From: Streptomyces sp. WAC 04229
GTDB taxonomy: Bacteria > Actinomycetota > Actinomycetes > Streptomycetales > Streptomycetaceae
NCBI RefSeq assembly: GCF_003947455.1
Contig: NZ_QHJH01000023.1
Coordinates: forward strand, 1 to 64,000
Direction: 5' to 3'
DNA length: 64,000 nucleotides
Shown: positions 46,135-54,492 of the stretch, piece after piece
Numbering within the stretch: position 1 is the stretch's first letter
Layout: the number at the start of each line of letters is the position of its first letter
The notes under the pieces: model-generated
Told to the model about the DNA's origin: nothing
Databases searched by the model: none
The model's input: only the letters and a program-made list of their open reading frames with translations
Program-made: the position numbers and the translations under genes

Positions 46135-47460
46135 TCAGACGAGTTCGGGCTGCGGCTCCGCAGGCCTCGGCGGCTCCGGCTGCCGCGCCGGCACGGACTT
46201 CGGTTCCCACGCCCTGGTGGTCCGCAGGTACCCGAACACCACCGAGGCCATCGCGAGCAGGAGCAGCGGTCCGGCCACCCACGGGTACGCGGCCATGTCC
46301 TCCGGGAGGAGGCGGTACGAGACCAGCAGCGCCGCGAACACCGTCGCTCCGTGGGCGACCAGCCGGACGGCCGACCCGTCCCAGCCGCGGGCGAACGCGC
46401 GCATCGCCGCCTCGACCGTGAGCGCGAAGACCACGCCGGCGACGAGGTCCACCCCGTAGTGGTAGCCGAAGCCCAGCGTGGCGGTCAGGGTGGCGACCAG
46501 CCAGAAGGCCCCGGCGTACCGCATCGGGCGCGATCCCTTGCGCGAGTGGACGAAGAGCGTCGTCGCCCAGGCCGTGTGCAGACTGGGCATGCAGTTGCGC
46601 GGGGTGATCTCGTCGAACGGCACCGCGTGCGGGGCACCGATCGATGGCAGGGTGTCCGGCCACAGGTTGGCCACCGCCCACTGTCCGCCCTCGGCTCCGT
46701 AGGCGTACACGGGCCCGACGACCGGGAAGATCATGTAGACGGCGGGCCCGAGCAGGCCGATGACGAGGAAGGTGCGGACGAGATGGTGGCTCGGGAAGCG
46801 GCGCTCGACCGCCACGTGGCGCAGTTGGTACAGGCCGACCAGGGCCGCCGCCAGCGGGAGCTGGCCGTAGACGACGTGCAGGATGCCGCCGCCCACCGGC
46901 GAGGTGGCTTCCACCAGCCGGCCGACCAGCCAGGAGGGGTCGCCCAGCGCGTGGTCGGCGATCGCCAGATAGGGGTCGAGTACTGCTGGGCGAGTCTCCG
47001 ACGTGATGAGCAGCCAGGTGTCACCCGTCTTGTGCCCGGCCACCAGCAACAGCCCCAGCCCGACACCCTTCAGCAGCAGCGCCCGTTCCCGGCCGGTACG
47101 ACGCGTGACGGCGACGACCGCGCAGCCCAGGACCACCCACAGGGCGCCGTTGCCGAAGTTCATGTCCGCGCCGACCGCCCAGCGCACGGGCCAGAGCACG
47201 AGGTCGACGCCGATCGCCACACCGGCCGCGACGAACCGCTGCCGCCAGGTGAGCACCACCATCGTCAGCGCGAGCCCCGCGTAGAGCAGCGGCCCGGAAT
47301 CCGGGGCGAAGACCACCTCGCGGGCCTGCTGGGTGATCGGTCCCGGCTCGCCGTAGTGGCGCGCGGCGAACTCCAGCGCGATGAGGAACCCGAGGGTCGC
47401 CACACCCGCCGCGGCCCAGAGCGTCGTTCGCGCGGATATTCGTGTCGGTATGGTTTTCAA
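46135..47460 (-). CDS. PAP2-family membrane phosphatase/transferase
   Basis: 441 residues from a TTG at 47460 (start uncertain, no clear SD). About ten hydrophobic segments. The PAP2 catalytic motifs are NCMPSLHTAWATTLF (PSxH) near residue 283 and GFGYHYGVDLVAGVVF (the SRxxxxxHxxxD equivalent reduced to HYGVD) near residue 330, as in inositolphosphotransferase/AUR1-like members. The N-terminal ~200 residues are an extra multi-helix region. Likely acts on a lipid phosphate at the outer face of the membrane. It follows the divergent-looking sigma gene only in order; both are on the minus strand with a 69-bp AT-richer gap. Confidence 0.82.
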   Translation of the reverse strand: MKTIPTRISARTTLWAAAGVATLGFLIALEFAARHYGEPGPITQQAREVVFAPDSGPLLYAGLALTMVVLTWRQRFVAAGVAIGVDLVLWPVRWAVGADMNFGNGALWVVLGCAVVAVTRRTGRERALLLKGVGLGLLLVAGHKTGDTWLLITSETRPAVLDPYLAIADHALGDPSWLVGRLVEATSPVGGGILHVVYGQLPLAAALVGLYQLRHVAVERRFPSHHLVRTFLVIGLLGPAVYMIFPVVGPVYAYGAEGGQWAVANLWPDTLPSIGAPHAVPFDEITPRNCMPSLHTAWATTLFVHSRKGSRPMRYAGAFWLVATLTATLGFGYHYGVDLVAGVVFALTVEAAMRAFARGWDGSAVRLVAHGATVFAALLVSYRLLPEDMAAYPWVAGPLLLLAMASVVFGYLRTTRAWEPKSVPARQPEPPRPAEPQPELV

Positions 47461-47529
47461 TTATTTGGCCTGATTGCTAGTGATCGGACAAACGGGTCAC
47501 TCATGGCGATCGTCACGAGTTCGAACATG

Positions 47530-48198
47530 CTAACGGCAGGCTGTGCGGGCCCTGATCGCCCGTTGTGCGTCCGGCGGCCCGCTGCGTTCGGCCTCGCCGA
47601 GGGCCCGGATCAGCGCCTCGCGGGCGCGGGCCACGCGGGAGCGGACCGTGCCGACCGGACAGCCGATGAGTTCGGCGGCCTCCGCGTAGGAGACACCGAC
47701 GAGTTGGGTGATCACGAAGGCCTCACGCCGGTCGTGCGGCAGCGCGTCCAGCAGCCCGGCCAGGGCGATGCCGTCGTCGAATCCCGGCAGACCGTGTTCC
47801 TGGGCACACTCGGCGGCGGTCTCCCAGTCCTCCGTGGCCAGCAGCCGGGGCCGGGCGGACGCGTACCGGTGGCTGTCGATCACCGCGCGACGGGCGATGG
47901 CCAGCAGCCAGGTGCGGGCGGAGGAACGGCCCTCGAAGCGGTGCAGGCTGCCGAGCGCCCGCAGGAAGGTGTCCTGGGCGAGGTCGTCGGCGGACTGGGG
48001 GTCGGCGCCGAGATGGGTGACGAAGCGGCGGACGTCCCGCTGGAGGGCGCGGACGAGGTTCTCCACGGCCCGCGGATCGCCGCCTCGGGCGGCCAGCGCC
48101 CAGAACGTCGCCGACTCGTCGGCGGACGTCCGCTCCTGGCGTGCTCTCGCGGCGGGTGCCGTCCGGTCGTGGACGGCGGAGGGGGCAGGACTGATCAC
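47530..48198 (-). CDS. ECF RNA polymerase sigma factor
   Basis: 222 residues from a GTG at 48198 with AGAAGGA upstream. Region 2: ADDLAQDTFLRALGSLHRFE and WLLAIARRAVIDSHRY; region 4: LPHDRREAFVITQLVGVSYA then EAAELIGCPVGTVRSRVARA. Preceded on the same strand by a membrane-protein gene (216 bp gap) that lacks the zinc anti-sigma motif but could play that part. Regulon unknown; the PAP2 gene just downstream is a candidate target. Confidence 0.9.
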   Translation of the reverse strand: MISPAPSAVHDRTAPAARARQERTSADESATFWALAARGGDPRAVENLVRALQRDVRRFVTHLGADPQSADDLAQDTFLRALGSLHRFEGRSSARTWLLAIARRAVIDSHRYASARPRLLATEDWETAAECAQEHGLPGFDDGIALAGLLDALPHDRREAFVITQLVGVSYAEAAELIGCPVGTVRSRVARAREALIRALGEAERSGPPDAQRAIRARTACR

Positions 48199-48414
48199 GT
48201 GCTGTCCTTCTCGTGAGTCCGGATCTCGGGCACACGACGCGCGGCGTGCGGGCACCGCGTGCGCGGTCGTCCGGGTTCCGGACCCGGCGGCGCGGAGTGC
48301 GCGGCGGGCCCGGTGACGGGGTGGGAGTGGCGGACGCACCCGCGCAGCGGTGTACGTCCGGCGCCCGGCCCGGCCCGGCGTGGAACGCCCGGCGCGGTCG
48401 GGGGACCGGCTGTC

Positions 48415-49116
48415 TCAGACGACAGCGGTTCCCGCGGGCGGACCCCGAGAAGTGATCGCGTGGACGAGGAGCAGCCGCGGCGGCCGGTGGGCCGCGTGGC
48501 CGCGGCGGGGGGCGAGACGCGGCCGGTGCGGTGGCACCGGGCGCGTGAGGACCATGCGCAGCGGGGCGGCCAGCCAGCCGGCGACGGCCCGCAGGATGCG
48601 GAAGACCGCGCGCTCGCCGTACGCCAGCCACAGGCCGCTCAGCAGCGCGGCCAGCAGGTGGGCGGCGAGCATGCCCGACGAGGACATCGCCTCCATGACC
48701 GGGCCGAGGCCGGTCATCGAGTCCATGGCGCCCGCCGGTCCCGCGGCGGAGCCGCCGTGCGCGGCGGGATGCACGGCGTGGCCCAGGTGGGCCATGCCGG
48801 CCGTGTGATCGGGGGCGGACGCGCCGGCGCCCACGGGCACCGGGGACGCGGGCGGCGCCGTGAGCCGCTGGGCGCAGGAGAACCACTCGTGCAGTGCCGT
48901 CTGGGCGACCACCACGACGGACGAGACGAGGACGACCCCTCGCTCCCGGCCGGCCAGGCACCATCCCGCGCCGCCGGTCACGGTGACCGCGGTGACCAGT
49001 GCCCACCAGGGCACGGCCGTGTCCGACATCAGGACGTGCCCGAGAGTGGCGAGCAGCACGCAGACGGCCGCGAACACCGCGGCCCGCGTTGTGCGGCAGC
49101 ACCACCCAGCAGTCAT
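48415..49116 (-). CDS. Membrane protein with Met/His-rich loop, unknown function
   Basis: 233 residues from the ATG at 49116. Three hydrophobic segments occur early (AAVFAAVCVLLATLGHVLM, WWALVTAVTVTGGAGWCLAG, VVLVSSVVVVAQTALHEWFS), then a loop rich in His and Met (DHTAGMAHLGHAVHPAAHGG, MDSMTGLGPVMEAMSSSGM), a further helix (LAAHLLAALLSGLWLAYGE) and a basic Pro/Arg-rich tail. The loop could bind copper or another metal. No family recognised. Codon usage and hydrophobicity support coding in this frame rather than on the opposite strand. Confidence 0.7.
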   Translation of the reverse strand: MTAGWCCRTTRAAVFAAVCVLLATLGHVLMSDTAVPWWALVTAVTVTGGAGWCLAGRERGVVLVSSVVVVAQTALHEWFSCAQRLTAPPASPVPVGAGASAPDHTAGMAHLGHAVHPAAHGGSAAGPAGAMDSMTGLGPVMEAMSSSGMLAAHLLAALLSGLWLAYGERAVFRILRAVAGWLAAPLRMVLTRPVPPHRPRLAPRRGHAAHRPPRLLLVHAITSRGPPAGTAVV

Positions 49117-49232
49117 GGCGGCTCATCCTCGCATTCACAGCCCCGCTGTCATGAGAGGGATACGAAACTTCCCCGCCCGGCAACCGCGCGCCGGTGCGTG
49201 ATTCACGTCACACACCGGCGTACGAGTGGTCG

Positions 49233-50306
49233 TCAGGCGGTGTGCTGGTAGGCCGAGTAGGTCAGGTAGCCGGCGTCGCCGCCCTGGTAGTAGGTGCCCT
49301 CGTCCACCGGGGCGACCGGGAGCCCGGTGCGCAGCCGCTCGACCAGGTCGGGGTTGGCGATGAACCCGCGGCCGAAGCTGATGAGGTCCGCGCCGAGCCC
49401 GAGCCAGTGGTCGGCCTCGTCCCGACCGGCCTGCTTCGGCCCCATCGGCAGCACGGGGTTCATGATGAGCGTGCCCGGCCAGGCTCGGCGCAGACCGACG
49501 AGCACCTCCTCCTCGGCGGTGGCCTCGACGTGGACGTAGGCGAGATCGAGGCGCGCCAGTTCGGCCAGCAGCTCGGCGTACAGCTCGGGGACGTCCGTCT
49601 CCTCGACGCCCCAGAAGGTCCCGGCCGGGGAGAGGCGGATGCCGGTCCGGTGGGCGCCCACGGCCTCGGCGGTCGCGGACACCGCCTCGACGGCGAAGCG
49701 GATCCGGTTGGCCACCGAGCCTCCGTAGCGGTCGGTGCGGAGGTTCGCGTTGGAGGAGAGGAACTGCGAGATGAGGTAGCCGTTGGCGCCGTGCAGTTCG
49801 ACCCCGTCGAAGCCGGCGTCGATCGCACGGCGGGCGGCATGGGCGTAGGAGAGGGCGTGTTCGGGCACCTCGGCGGTCTCCAGGGCGCGCGGAGTCGGCG
49901 CCGGCTGGGGGCCGGTCGGGGTGAACACCTGCCCGACGGCGGGGACGGCCGAGGGGCCGACGGGCCGCATGCCCGTGGTGTCCGGGTGCGAGACGCGCCC
50001 CCCGTGCATGATCTGGGCGAAGATCCGTCCGCCGTTGGCGTGCAGGGCGCCGGTCACCGGGCGCCAGGCGGCCACCTGTTCATCGGAATACAGCCCGGGC
50101 GTACCGGGGTTGGACTGCCCGACGAGACTCGGCTGCACGCCTTCGGAGACGATCAGTCCGGCCGAGGCGCGCTGGGCGTAGTACGTCGCCATCGAAGGCG
50201 TGGCCAGCCCGCCCGCCGCGGCACGGACCCGGGTCATCGGGGCCATCACCATCCGGTTCGGCAGGGTCAGTTCACCGAGCGGGTAGCTGTCGAAGAGGGA
50301 CGTCAC
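49233..50306 (-). CDS. Old Yellow Enzyme-family alkene reductase
   Basis: FMN-dependent NAD(P)H reductase of activated C=C bonds, 357 residues from a GTG with SD AAGGAG. FMN/active-site marks: LPNRMVMAPMTRVRA, AQIMHGGRVSHPD, the substrate-binding pair in DGVELHGANGYLISQFLSS (H-x2-N) and FGRGFIANPDLVERLR at the phosphate site. Close to NemA/XenB types. It is divergent from a MerR regulator and the intervening dyad looks like a MerR-type long-spacer promoter, suggesting induction by electrophiles. Confidence 0.93.
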   Translation of the reverse strand: MTSLFDSYPLGELTLPNRMVMAPMTRVRAAAGGLATPSMATYYAQRASAGLIVSEGVQPSLVGQSNPGTPGLYSDEQVAAWRPVTGALHANGGRIFAQIMHGGRVSHPDTTGMRPVGPSAVPAVGQVFTPTGPQPAPTPRALETAEVPEHALSYAHAARRAIDAGFDGVELHGANGYLISQFLSSNANLRTDRYGGSVANRIRFAVEAVSATAEAVGAHRTGIRLSPAGTFWGVEETDVPELYAELLAELARLDLAYVHVEATAEEEVLVGLRRAWPGTLIMNPVLPMGPKQAGRDEADHWLGLGADLISFGRGFIANPDLVERLRTGLPVAPVDEGTYYQGGDAGYLTYSAYQHTA

Positions 50307-50362
50307 GTCGGAACTCCTTGGTCGCGCGGGGCCCGGATGTCGGGCTCGGCGGCTACGCTAAA

Positions 50363-50389
50363 ACCTGACACTGACGTCAGAGGCAAGGT
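50363..50389. promoter_or_regulatory. Divergent MerR-type operator/promoter
   Basis: ACCT ... AGGT ends enclose a perfect CTGACGTCAG palindrome (50371-50380). Read on the minus strand a TTGCCT box and a TTAGCG box sit 19 bp apart, the over-long spacing that MerR regulators correct. It lies between the Old Yellow Enzyme and MerR genes. Confidence 0.6.
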
Positions 50390-50428
50390 TCTGTGTCGCG
50401 GATCACAGCGAGCAGTGGGGAGTACGGC

Positions 50429-50809
50429 ATGCGCATCGGGGAGCTGGCGTCACGGGCCGGGGTCAGCGTGCGGTCCGTCCGCTACTACGAGGACCAGGGG
50501 CTGCTGGCCAGCACTCGCAGCCCGAGCGGCCAGCGCCACTACACGGACCACGAGGTCGAGCGGGTCAGGTTCCTCCAGCGGCTCTACGCGGCGGGGCTGT
50601 CCAGCCGCACCATCGCCGAACTGCTCCCGTGCGTCGACTCGCCCAGCGAGGAGAACTCCGACGCCGCCCTGGAGCGCATGGCGCAGGAGCGCGACCGGCT
50701 GTCCGAGCACATCGCGGATCTCATGAGCACCCGGGACGCGCTCAACGCACTGATGGCCGCGGCGCGAGAGTACCGGGAGACCCGCTGGACGACCGCGACG
50801 CACCACTGA
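50429..50809 (+). CDS. MerR-family regulator, divergent to the alkene reductase
   Basis: 126 residues from the ATG at 50429 (GGGGAG upstream). Winged helix MRIGELASRAGVSVRSVRYY then EDQGLLASTRSPSGQRHYTD; a coiled-coil dimerisation helix ALERMAQERDRLSEHIADLM follows. Only one Cys (LLPCVDS) and no metal-binding C-terminal pair, so a redox or hydrophobic effector is more likely than a metal. It probably controls the divergent Old Yellow Enzyme. Confidence 0.9.
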   Translation: MRIGELASRAGVSVRSVRYYEDQGLLASTRSPSGQRHYTDHEVERVRFLQRLYAAGLSSRTIAELLPCVDSPSEENSDAALERMAQERDRLSEHIADLMSTRDALNALMAAAREYRETRWTTATHH

Positions 50810-50820
50810 CTCCTCAGGTT

Positions 50821-50837
50821 GCCTAATCACGTTAGGC
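50821..50837. promoter_or_regulatory. GCCTAA-N5-TTAGGC operator, autoregulatory site of TetR gene
   Basis: A perfect 6-bp inverted repeat with a 5-bp spacer (17 bp overall) overlaps a promoter read as TTGCCT (50819-50824), 18-bp spacer, CATAAT (50843-50848). It lies 50 bp before the TetR-type start. Confidence 0.7.
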
Positions 50838-50886
50838 ACACACATAATCTTCTACGGTTGCTCGGCGGGTGACGTGGAGGACGAGT

Positions 50887-51483
50887 GTGGCGCGGGCAGG
50901 ACTGACGACGGAGACCCTGTTCAAAGCGGGGGCCGAGCTGGCCGACGAGATCGGCTTCGAGCACACCACGCCCACGGAGCTGGCGCGGCGGTTCGGCGTA
51001 CGCACGGCGAGCCTCTACTCACACGTGAAGAACGCGCACGAACTCAGGACCGGCATCGCGCTGTTCGCTCTCGAAGAGCTGGCCGACCTGGTCTCCGAGG
51101 CGGTGGCCGGCCGGGCGGGCAAGGACGCGCTGACCGCCTTCGCCGACGCCTACCGCGACTACGCGCGCCGGCACCCGGGCCGCTTCGCCGCCGCGCAGTT
51201 CCGCCTCGACCCCGAGGCGGCGGCGGTCGGCGCCGGCGCGCGGCACGCCCAGATGTCGCGGGCCATCCTGCGCGGGTACGACCTGGCCGAACCCCAGCAG
51301 ACGCACGCCGTACGTCTGCTGGGCAGCGTCTTCAGCGGATACGTCGGCCTGGAGACCGCCGGGGGTTTCAGCCACAGCGCACCCGACTCGCAGGAGAGCT
51401 GGACGGAGATCCTCAACGCGCTGGACTCCCTGCTCCGCACGTGGCCGACCGGTGGTGAAGAGGGCGCCCGCAGCGTCCGTTGA
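50887..51483 (+). CDS. TetR/AcrR-family regulator with WHG-type C-terminal domain
   Basis: 198 residues from a GTG at 50887 with SD GGAGGA. N-terminal HTH: LTTETLFKAGAELADEIGFE then TPTELARRFGVRTASLYSHV. The C-terminal helical domain (ALTAFADAYRDYARRHPGRF; LLGSVFSGYVGLETAGGFS) matches the WHG domain subgroup. The inverted repeat in its own promoter suggests autoregulation; no divergent partner gene exists, so other targets must be elsewhere. Confidence 0.88.
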   Translation: MARAGLTTETLFKAGAELADEIGFEHTTPTELARRFGVRTASLYSHVKNAHELRTGIALFALEELADLVSEAVAGRAGKDALTAFADAYRDYARRHPGRFAAAQFRLDPEAAAVGAGARHAQMSRAILRGYDLAEPQQTHAVRLLGSVFSGYVGLETAGGFSHSAPDSQESWTEILNALDSLLRTWPTGGEEGARSVR

Positions 51484-51582
51484 CCTGAACCCTCCGCGTC
51501 GCAGGCGTCCTGATCACTCGGCGCGGGCGCGGGATAGGCTCCGACCTGCCAGCCCCCGGACGTGACAGGCAAGGAGTCGGCG

Positions 51583-52821
51583 ATGGGCCCACAGGACGCG
51601 CGGGACCATCCGGCCGCGCCCGGCGCGCAGGGCACCGCCCTGGACACGGCCCGGCGACTGCGCGCGATCGGCGAGGAGTTGTCGGACCGCTTCTACGAAC
51701 GGGCCGACGTGGTGCGGACGCTGCTGGTGACGCTGCTGGCAGGCCGGCACTCCCTGGTACTGGGTCCGCCCGGGACGGCGAAGTCCGAGCTGGCCCGGGA
51801 ACTGACGGGCCGGATCGAGGGGGCGTCGTACTGGGAGATCCTGCTGTCGAAGTTCACTGCGCCGACGCGGATGTTCGGCCCGATCGACGTCGCCGCGCTG
51901 TCCCGGGGCGAGTACCGCCAGGTCTACGAGGGGCGCGCCACGACCGCACACGTCGCGTTCATCGACGAGATCTTCAAGTGCTCCACGGCGGCGCTGAACG
52001 AGACGCTGGGCTACCTCAACGAACGGATCTACCATCCCGAGAGCGGCGGCGAGCCCGTCCACTGCCCGCTCATCGGGGCCATCACGGCGAGCAACGAACT
52101 GCCCACCGGAGAGGACTCGGCCGCCATCTACGACCGGCTTCTGGTGCGGGTCGAAGTGTCGTACCTCGAGGACCCGTCGAACTTCGCCGCGCTGGTCCGC
52201 TCCGCCGTCGGCCGCCCGGCCCCGCCGCCGCGGACCACGGTGGAACTGGCCGCGCTGCAGCACGCCGTGACCGGGGCCGTCCCGGCCGTCGACGTCCCCG
52301 ACGCGATAGTGGACGCGGTGTGCACGCTGCGCGCGGCCCTGCGCCGCAAGGAACTGGTCGCCTCCGACCGGCGCTGGCGGCAGGCGGTGGGCCTGCTCCA
52401 GGCCTCCGCCTACCTCGACGGCCGCAGCGCGGTCGGCGAGAGCGACCTGTCGGTGCTGACCCACGTGCTGTGGCACTCCCCCGCCCAACGCCCCACGGTC
52501 GAACGCGAGGTGCTGCACCTGGTGAACCCCGACGCCCGCGAGGCCCTGGACCTCGCCGACACCATCGACGAACTGGAGACCCAGCTCGACGCCATGGCCG
52601 GGCAGTCCCGCGAGGCGCTGAGCGAGTGGGTCATCAAGAAGGCCCACAACCAGCTCGCCACCGCCGGGACCCGACTGGAGAAGCTGCGGGAGGAAGCGGT
52701 GGTGGCCGGCCGCTCCACCGCCGCCATCGACCGGGTCACCGGCCGCCAGCGCGCCGTCCGCGCCCGGGTACTCACCGAGGCCCTCGGCGTGGACGCGAGC
52801 ACGGTGCAGTCCCGGCTCTGA
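51583..52821 (+). CDS. MoxR-family AAA+ ATPase (RavA-like)
   Basis: 412 residues from the ATG at 51583, SD AAGGAG. Walker A is LVLGPPGTAKSELARELTGR near residue 65; Walker B is VAFIDEIFKCSTAALNETLG; sensor I is IGAITASNELPTGEDSAAIY, typical of the RavA branch of MoxR proteins. C-terminal part has long charged helices (TIDELETQLDAMAGQSREAL). It lies 21 bp before a VWA-domain gene, the RavA-ViaA arrangement, and probably works as a chaperone-like assembly or remodelling ATPase with it. Client unknown. Confidence 0.92.
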   Translation: MGPQDARDHPAAPGAQGTALDTARRLRAIGEELSDRFYERADVVRTLLVTLLAGRHSLVLGPPGTAKSELARELTGRIEGASYWEILLSKFTAPTRMFGPIDVAALSRGEYRQVYEGRATTAHVAFIDEIFKCSTAALNETLGYLNERIYHPESGGEPVHCPLIGAITASNELPTGEDSAAIYDRLLVRVEVSYLEDPSNFAALVRSAVGRPAPPPRTTVELAALQHAVTGAVPAVDVPDAIVDAVCTLRAALRRKELVASDRRWRQAVGLLQASAYLDGRSAVGESDLSVLTHVLWHSPAQRPTVEREVLHLVNPDAREALDLADTIDELETQLDAMAGQSREALSEWVIKKAHNQLATAGTRLEKLREEAVVAGRSTAAIDRVTGRQRAVRARVLTEALGVDASTVQSRL

Positions 52822-52842
52822 GCACGAGGGGTGATCAGCGAC

Positions 52843-54453
52843 ATGGACGAGATCCCGGCCCTGCTGGAGGGTCTGGCGGCCCGGGCCGCGCCATGGCTGG
52901 CCGGGTCGGCCACCGCTCCCGCACGCCACACCACGGCCGTGGTCGCCGACCGTTTCGACCGGATCGCCTGGCGCGACACCTACGACCAGTCGCCCGCTCT
53001 GCGCGACCTGGCCGCGGAACTGGGCGAGCGCCACGCGCACGCCACCGACCTGCTGACCGACGCGTTCCTGGCCGCCTACCGAGTCGGCCCCCGGCTGCGC
53101 GAGCCCGGCGAGATGGACCCCACCCGGTTGGTCAACCACCGTGTCGTAGGGGCCATGCTGGAGTCGCCGCACTTCGCCGAACTGCACCGCGAGACGGCCG
53201 GCGACCCGTACGCCGCCGCCATGGCCGTACTCGCCCAAGCCGGTGCGCTGCGCCGGATGCTGGACGGCTCCGGGGACGCCCAGGACCTCGCGGAGCGGGC
53301 GGGTCGGGCCCGCGGGGACGCCGAGGACTCGGCCACCGCCGTCGCCGAGGCGCTCCGGCAGGCCGCCGACGAGGCCGACGAGGACGGCACCGTGCCCGGT
53401 CCGGCCGCCGACGCCGTGGAACGAGCGATGGAGAACGCTCGGGCCCACGCCCGGCAGTCCGCCCACACGGCCGGTGAGGCGCTCGCGGCGCCGCTGCCCG
53501 GGATGCCCGCCGCCGCGCGCGGCGGGGTGGCGACGGCCGTGGCGGCCGCCCGGGAGGAGGCGGCACTGATGCGGGCCTGGGGCGTCGGTTCCGGCGAGCT
53601 GGAGCGGATGCCCTTCGAGCGGCGCGCCCGGCTCGCCGAGCGGCTGCGCACCGGTCGGCTCGCGCGGTGGGCCGAGCTGATCGGCCGTTTCCGGCAGATG
53701 GCCGAAGGCGAGCGCGCCCGCAAGGTGGAGAACGCGACCGGCGAGCTGATCGGGGTCACGCTCGGCGACGACCTCTCCCGTGTCATCCCCTCCGAACTGG
53801 CTCACCTCGGACTCGCGGAACTGCGTGCGGTGTTCGCCGCACGCTACGCCGCCGGGGAGCTGATGCTCTACGACAGCCAGGGCGAACAGGCCACCGGCCG
53901 GGGCGCGGTCATCGCGTGCGTGGACACCTCGCACTCCATGTACGAGGCCGGGCCCGGCGGCATCACCCGGGAGGCGTGGGCGAAGGCGTGCGCCCTGGCG
54001 CTGCTGGACCAGGCCCGCCGGGCGGGGCGCGACTTCGTCGGCATCCTCTTCTCCGCCGCCGACAAGCTCCAGGTCTTCCACTTCCCCGCCGACGAGCCCG
54101 CCGACCTCGGGCGGACCCTCGACTTCGCGGAGACCTTCCTCGGCGGCGGCACCAGCTACCAGCGGCCCCTGTCGGCGGCGGCGGAGCTGCTGCGGGAGGA
54201 GTTCGACGACGCCGCCCGCAGGCGCGGGGACATCGTGCTGCTCACCGACGACGACTGCGGCGTCACCGAGGAGTGGATGCGCGACTGGAACGAAGCCAAG
54301 CGCCTGCTGGGCTTCCGGGTCTTCGGTGTCGCCGTCGGCACCCCGCGGGCCGCCGAGGCCGGGTCGGTCCTGGAGGCCCTGTGCGACAACCTCCGCTCGG
54401 TCGAGGACTTCACCGACGTGCACGCCGCCGCCGACCTCTTCCGCGTGATCTGA
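52843..54453 (+). CDS. VWA-domain protein (ViaA/CoxE-like), partner of the MoxR ATPase
   Basis: 536 residues. I prefer the ATG at 52843 because GGGGTGAT lies 8-9 nt upstream; a GTG at 52831 is possible. The N-terminal ~330 residues are helix-rich and acidic (SATAVAEALRQAADEADEDG). The C-terminal von Willebrand A domain has a MIDAS motif VIACVDTSHSMYEA (DxSxS form D-T-S-H-S) near residue 367, then FLGGGTSYQRPLSAA (Thr) and IVLLTDDDCG (Asp). Cytoplasmic. Together with the preceding ATPase it forms a RavA-ViaA-like pair. Confidence 0.9.
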   Translation: MDEIPALLEGLAARAAPWLAGSATAPARHTTAVVADRFDRIAWRDTYDQSPALRDLAAELGERHAHATDLLTDAFLAAYRVGPRLREPGEMDPTRLVNHRVVGAMLESPHFAELHRETAGDPYAAAMAVLAQAGALRRMLDGSGDAQDLAERAGRARGDAEDSATAVAEALRQAADEADEDGTVPGPAADAVERAMENARAHARQSAHTAGEALAAPLPGMPAAARGGVATAVAAAREEAALMRAWGVGSGELERMPFERRARLAERLRTGRLARWAELIGRFRQMAEGERARKVENATGELIGVTLGDDLSRVIPSELAHLGLAELRAVFAARYAAGELMLYDSQGEQATGRGAVIACVDTSHSMYEAGPGGITREAWAKACALALLDQARRAGRDFVGILFSAADKLQVFHFPADEPADLGRTLDFAETFLGGGTSYQRPLSAAAELLREEFDDAARRRGDIVLLTDDDCGVTEEWMRDWNEAKRLLGFRVFGVAVGTPRAAEAGSVLEALCDNLRSVEDFTDVHAAADLFRVI

Positions 54454-54492
54454 CGCCCCAGGGCCTCCGGTCCCGCCCGCTCCCGGGCGCCG

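Noticed and set aside
44128..48216. Stop-free plus-strand frame of 1362 codons across three minus-strand genes
   Set aside because: It runs through three clear minus-strand genes (FAD dehydrogenase, PAP2, sigma factor) and has low-complexity composition typical of a shadow frame.
51514..54423. Long minus-strand frame opposite the RavA/ViaA genes
   Set aside because: Composition is Gly/Val/Arg-rich without motifs; both genes on the plus strand have recognisable catalytic motifs and SD sequences.
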